In this document: positions 8,525 through 10,148 of the stretch, piece after piece
How positions within the stretch are numbered: the stretch's first letter is position 1
How the letters are laid out: each line of letters begins with the position of its first letter
Assembly (NCBI GenBank): GCA_001017865.1
Contig: LATQ01000001.1
Span: 512,039 to 522,186, forward strand
Direction of reading: 5' to 3'
Length of the DNA: 10,148 nucleotides
DNA from: Rhodococcus sp. IITR03
Lineage (GTDB): Bacteria; Actinomycetota; Actinomycetes; Mycobacteriales; Mycobacteriaceae
Notes under the pieces: generated by a model
What the model saw: only the letters and a program-made list of their open reading frames with translations
Databases searched by the model: none
Told to the model about the DNA's origin: nothing
Position numbers and translations under genes: made by a program

Positions 8525-8542
8525 CGGGCGGATCGGTACGGA

Positions 8543-9480
8543 TCAGTAGAGGCCATCGCGAGCTTGCGGCGCGACGACACCACGACCGGATCCGCGGCGT
8601 CGAACAGTTCGAACAATTCGAGGAGCCGGGTACGTGCCGCGGTGCGTTCGTCCCCGGCGCTGCGACGCACGAACTCGATGAGACGACCGAAGGCCGCCTC
8701 CGGCTGCTGCGCGAACAGTTCGGCGTCGGCTGCGGTGAACTGGGCTTCGAGGTCGTTCGGAGCGGCATCGGCGCGCTCGATCGCATCCTCGGGAACCGTG
8801 CTCGCGCGGGCCAGGAAACGCACCTGGCGCAGCGCGGCCTGCGCCTCGGTGTTGTTCGGCTCGGAGTTCAGGACGAGCTGGTAGGCCGCCTCGGCGCCCT
8901 CGAAGTCGCCGTTCTCGAGCGCCTGCTCGGCGGCCTCGAACGCGGGTCGGCGGGCTGTTCCTCCGGCTCGGCGCCGGGCGGGCCCGACAGCTTGCCTGCG
9001 ACGGCGTTCTGGATGGCGTCGAGCCACTGACGCAGTGCGGGCTCGGGCTGCACGCCCTGGAAGTCGGCGAGCGGCTGGCCGGCCGCGATCGCGACGACCG
9101 TGGGCACCGACTGGACACCGAAGGCCTGCGCGATCCGCGGGTTCGCGTCGACGTCGACCTTCGCGAGGACCACGCGCCGTTGGCTTCGTTCGCGAGCTTC
9201 TCGAGGACGGGTGAGAGCTGCTTGCAGGGCTCGCACCAGTCGCCCACAGGTCGACGATCACGGGCACCTGCATCGATCGCTGCAGCACCTCGGTCTCGAA
9301 CGTCGCTTCGGTGACGTCCACGATCGGGGCGATGGCACCGGGTGCGGCACCGTCGCCACCGGACGGAGGCGGAGGTGGCGGCGCGGAGGCCCTCTCCTTG
9401 AGCGGTGAGAGATCCACCGCGCCGGACATCGCCGCGGCGACGGCGGCAGAACGTGCTGGACGGGAACCGGGTCGAGTCAC
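8543..9480 (-). CDS. Thioredoxin-domain protein with C-terminal TPR-like region (YbbN/CnoX type, Rv1324-like), frame broken by four base losses
   Basis: Restored length is about 313 residues. After a Pro-rich linker (residues 33-39) the thioredoxin fold begins at about residue 50: VPVIVDLW, the redox motif WCEPC (residues 82-86, codons 9238-9224), VDVDANPRIAQAFGV and the cis-proline loop SVPTVV. A TPR-like helical region follows (AEQALENGDFEGAEAAYQLVL, then paired helices to the end). This resembles YbbN/CnoX, which act as chaperone and thioredoxin-like protectors of client proteins; a cytoplasmic role is likely since no signal peptide is seen. One base is lost near 9242, 9170, 8941 and 8558. 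The last correction gives an end of RRKLADGLY at 8543, just before the terminator; uncorrected, the frame runs through the hairpin into the opposite gene. GTG at 9480 gives a VTRP start typical of relatives as I recall them; GTG at 9486 is also possible. Downstream of the DUF3817 gene by 64 bases. Confidence 0.88.
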
Positions 9481-9501
9481 GTCCACCAGTTTGTCACGAG
9501 T

Positions 9502-9525
9502 GGTCCGAATCGTGCTGCGCGGACC
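9502..9525 (-). other. Weak hairpin between the DUF3817 and thioredoxin-like genes
   Basis: GGTCCG (9502-9507) pairs with CGGACC (9520-9525) around a 12-base loop. It may reduce read-through or lie in the leader of the thioredoxin gene. No U-tract is present, and a 6-bp stem of this kind can occur by chance in DNA of this base composition. Confidence 0.2.
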
Positions 9526-9544
9526 GGGGGACGTCGCCGTCAGG

Positions 9545-9904
9545 TCAGACGGTCGCGGTGGCGTCCTCGCGGGTGGCGGGAGCGGACAGCTCTCCGAGGC
9601 GACCGGTGCGCACGGCCCAGCGCTCGAAGACGATCGTGCCGAACGGGGGCACGCTCGAGACGAGGGCGAGGAAGGTCGTCTTGAGATCCCACTTCAGCGA
9701 CAGCGCCGTGAGGAGCGCGATGAGCACGAACGGGATGAAGCCTGCCACGCCGTGCACCATGCCCGGGATCGCGATGGCCTCTTCGTAGCCGAGCACCCAC
9801 TTGAAGAACATGGCGATCAGGAGGGCGAGCCAGGTCACCGCTTCCCAGATCGCGATCAGCCGGAATCGTTTCGCGGGCGTGGACACGTCGAGGATGTTGG
9901 TCAT
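9545..9904 (-). CDS. DUF3817 family small integral membrane protein
   Basis: 119 residues, unbroken. Three hydrophobic segments fit membrane helices: about residues 16-38 (AIWEAVTWLALLIAMFF), 46-69 (GMVHGVAGFIPFVLIALL) and 76-95 (TTFLALVSSVPPFGTIVFE). The spacing and the motifs EAVTWL, HG-AGF and PPFGT-FE are those I associate with DUF3817, an actinobacterial family of unknown function. The tail from about residue 97 is hydrophilic and probably cytoplasmic. The ATG at 9904 gives the normal family start but has no clear ribosome binding site; a four-codon ORF (ATG at 9912-9910) overlaps it. It lies between the thiolase and thioredoxin genes on the same strand, but a terminator-like hairpin precedes it, so it probably has its own promoter. 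A direct metabolic link to the thiolase is not indicated by the sequence. Confidence 0.88.
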   Translation of the reverse strand: MTNILDVSTPAKRFRLIAIWEAVTWLALLIAMFFKWVLGYEEAIAIPGMVHGVAGFIPFVLIALLTALSLKWDLKTTFLALVSSVPPFGTIVFERWAVRTGRLGELSAPATREDATATV

Positions 9905-9954
9905 GCGGCCATTGTGCCGAAAGGCCTACGACAAGCCGTAGTTCAGTGAGAGAC

Positions 9955-9989
9955 ATCACGCCCCGGCATGCTTGCGCCGGGGCCGTGAT
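9955..9989 (-). terminator. Terminator downstream of the thiolase gene
   Basis: ATCACG plus CCCCGGC (9955-9967) pairs with GCCGGGG plus CGTGAT (9976-9989), interrupted only by one bulged C at 9983, giving a 13-bp stem with an 8-base loop. It starts 19 bases after the thiolase stop codon and separates that gene from the DUF3817 gene. Confidence 0.75.
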
Positions 9990-10008
9990 CATGCTCTGGA
10001 GAAAAGGG

Positions 10009-10148
10009 TCAGTTCTTGGGCACCCGCACGATGAGCGCGTCGCCCTGGCCGCCCCCACCGCACAGGGCAGCAGCGCCGACCCCACCTCCGCGACGCTTCA
10101 GCTCGAGCGCCAGGTGCAGCACGATGCGCGCACCCGACATGCCGAGCG
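10009..10148 (-). CDS. Acetyl-CoA acetyltransferase (thiolase), C-terminal 45 residues only
   Basis: The fragment begins [20 protein letters not shown] and contains the thiolase C-terminal signature [14 protein letters not shown], whose Cys is the catalytic base of the family, ending RVPKN. Thiolases condense or cleave acyl-CoA (acetoacetyl-CoA formation, beta-oxidation) in the cytoplasm. Position next to a thioredoxin-like gene and glgB matches fadA4 (Rv1323) of M. tuberculosis, so it is probably the fadA4 ortholog; the short fragment does not settle which thiolase subtype it is. It runs off the right edge of the window. A hairpin terminator lies 19 bases downstream. Confidence 0.93.
   Translation of the reverse strand, partial: LGMSGARIVLHLALELKRRGGGVGAAALCGGGGQGDALIVRVPKN

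Noticed and set aside
1..9480. Calling glgP, glgE, glgB, the peptidase and the thioredoxin-like gene pseudogenes
   Set aside because: All breaks are small losses placeable in homopolymers, the catalytic residues are intact, and similar breaks in five adjacent conserved genes point to sequence error.
8164..9486. 440-codon minus-strand frame as the full thioredoxin-like protein
   Set aside because: It lacks the WCEPC motif, leaves the domain frame between about 9242 and 8941, and reads through the shared terminator into the opposing peptidase gene.
1..10148. Mobile elements, CRISPR arrays, tRNA/rRNA genes or prophage sequence
   Set aside because: I saw no transposase, terminal inverted repeat pair, regularly spaced repeat array or tRNA-like fold; base composition is uniform apart from the AT-richer control region near 2580-2650.

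Overview
The window is high-GC actinobacterial chromosome, most probably Rhodococcus or a close Mycobacteriales relative. The reasons are GTG starts, a leaderless-type promoter, GC-rich hairpins without U-tracts, and gene order matching the Mycobacterium tuberculosis block Rv1323 (fadA4) - Rv1324 (thioredoxin-like) - Rv1326c (glgB) - Rv1327c (glgE) - Rv1328 (glgP), recalled from memory.

Layout. Positions 1-2293 (minus) hold a glycogen/alpha-glucan phosphorylase gene (glgP) whose 3' end lies outside the window. Positions 2294-2788 are a divergent control region. It holds a 22-codon ORF for a hydrophobic peptide (2462-2530, minus), two hairpins between that ORF and glgP, and candidate promoters facing both ways. 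Positions 2789-7006 (plus) are glgE and glgB, overlapping by a GTGA junction, followed after 28 bases by a lipoprotein zinc-metallopeptidase gene (7035-8484). A strong hairpin at 8491-8524 separates this operon from a convergent minus-strand group: thioredoxin/TPR protein (8543-9480), DUF3817 membrane protein (9545-9904) and the 3' end of a thiolase gene (10009-end).

How the genes work together. GlgE extends alpha-1,4-glucan from maltose-1-phosphate, GlgB adds alpha-1,6 branches, and the divergent GlgP removes glucose-1-phosphate from the chain ends. The locus therefore couples synthesis and mobilisation of glycogen or capsular glucan.

Sequence quality dominates the reading. GlgP, GlgE, GlgB, the peptidase and the thioredoxin-like protein are each broken into two to five reading frames. 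Every break is a loss of bases, never a gain, and each can be placed where a short homopolymer would be one base too short. I count about 19 lost bases in roughly 8 kb of coding DNA. These look like sequencing or assembly errors rather than dead genes, so I annotate each as one CDS spanning the breaks. With the lost bases restored, every reconstructed gene returns to a whole number of codons, and all the catalytic motifs are present.

The most interesting items are the 22-residue peptide, which resembles staphylococcal alpha-type phenol-soluble modulins position by position; the peptidase, which appears to be an internal duplication whose second copy has lost its HExxH motif; and the leaderless-type glgP promoter.
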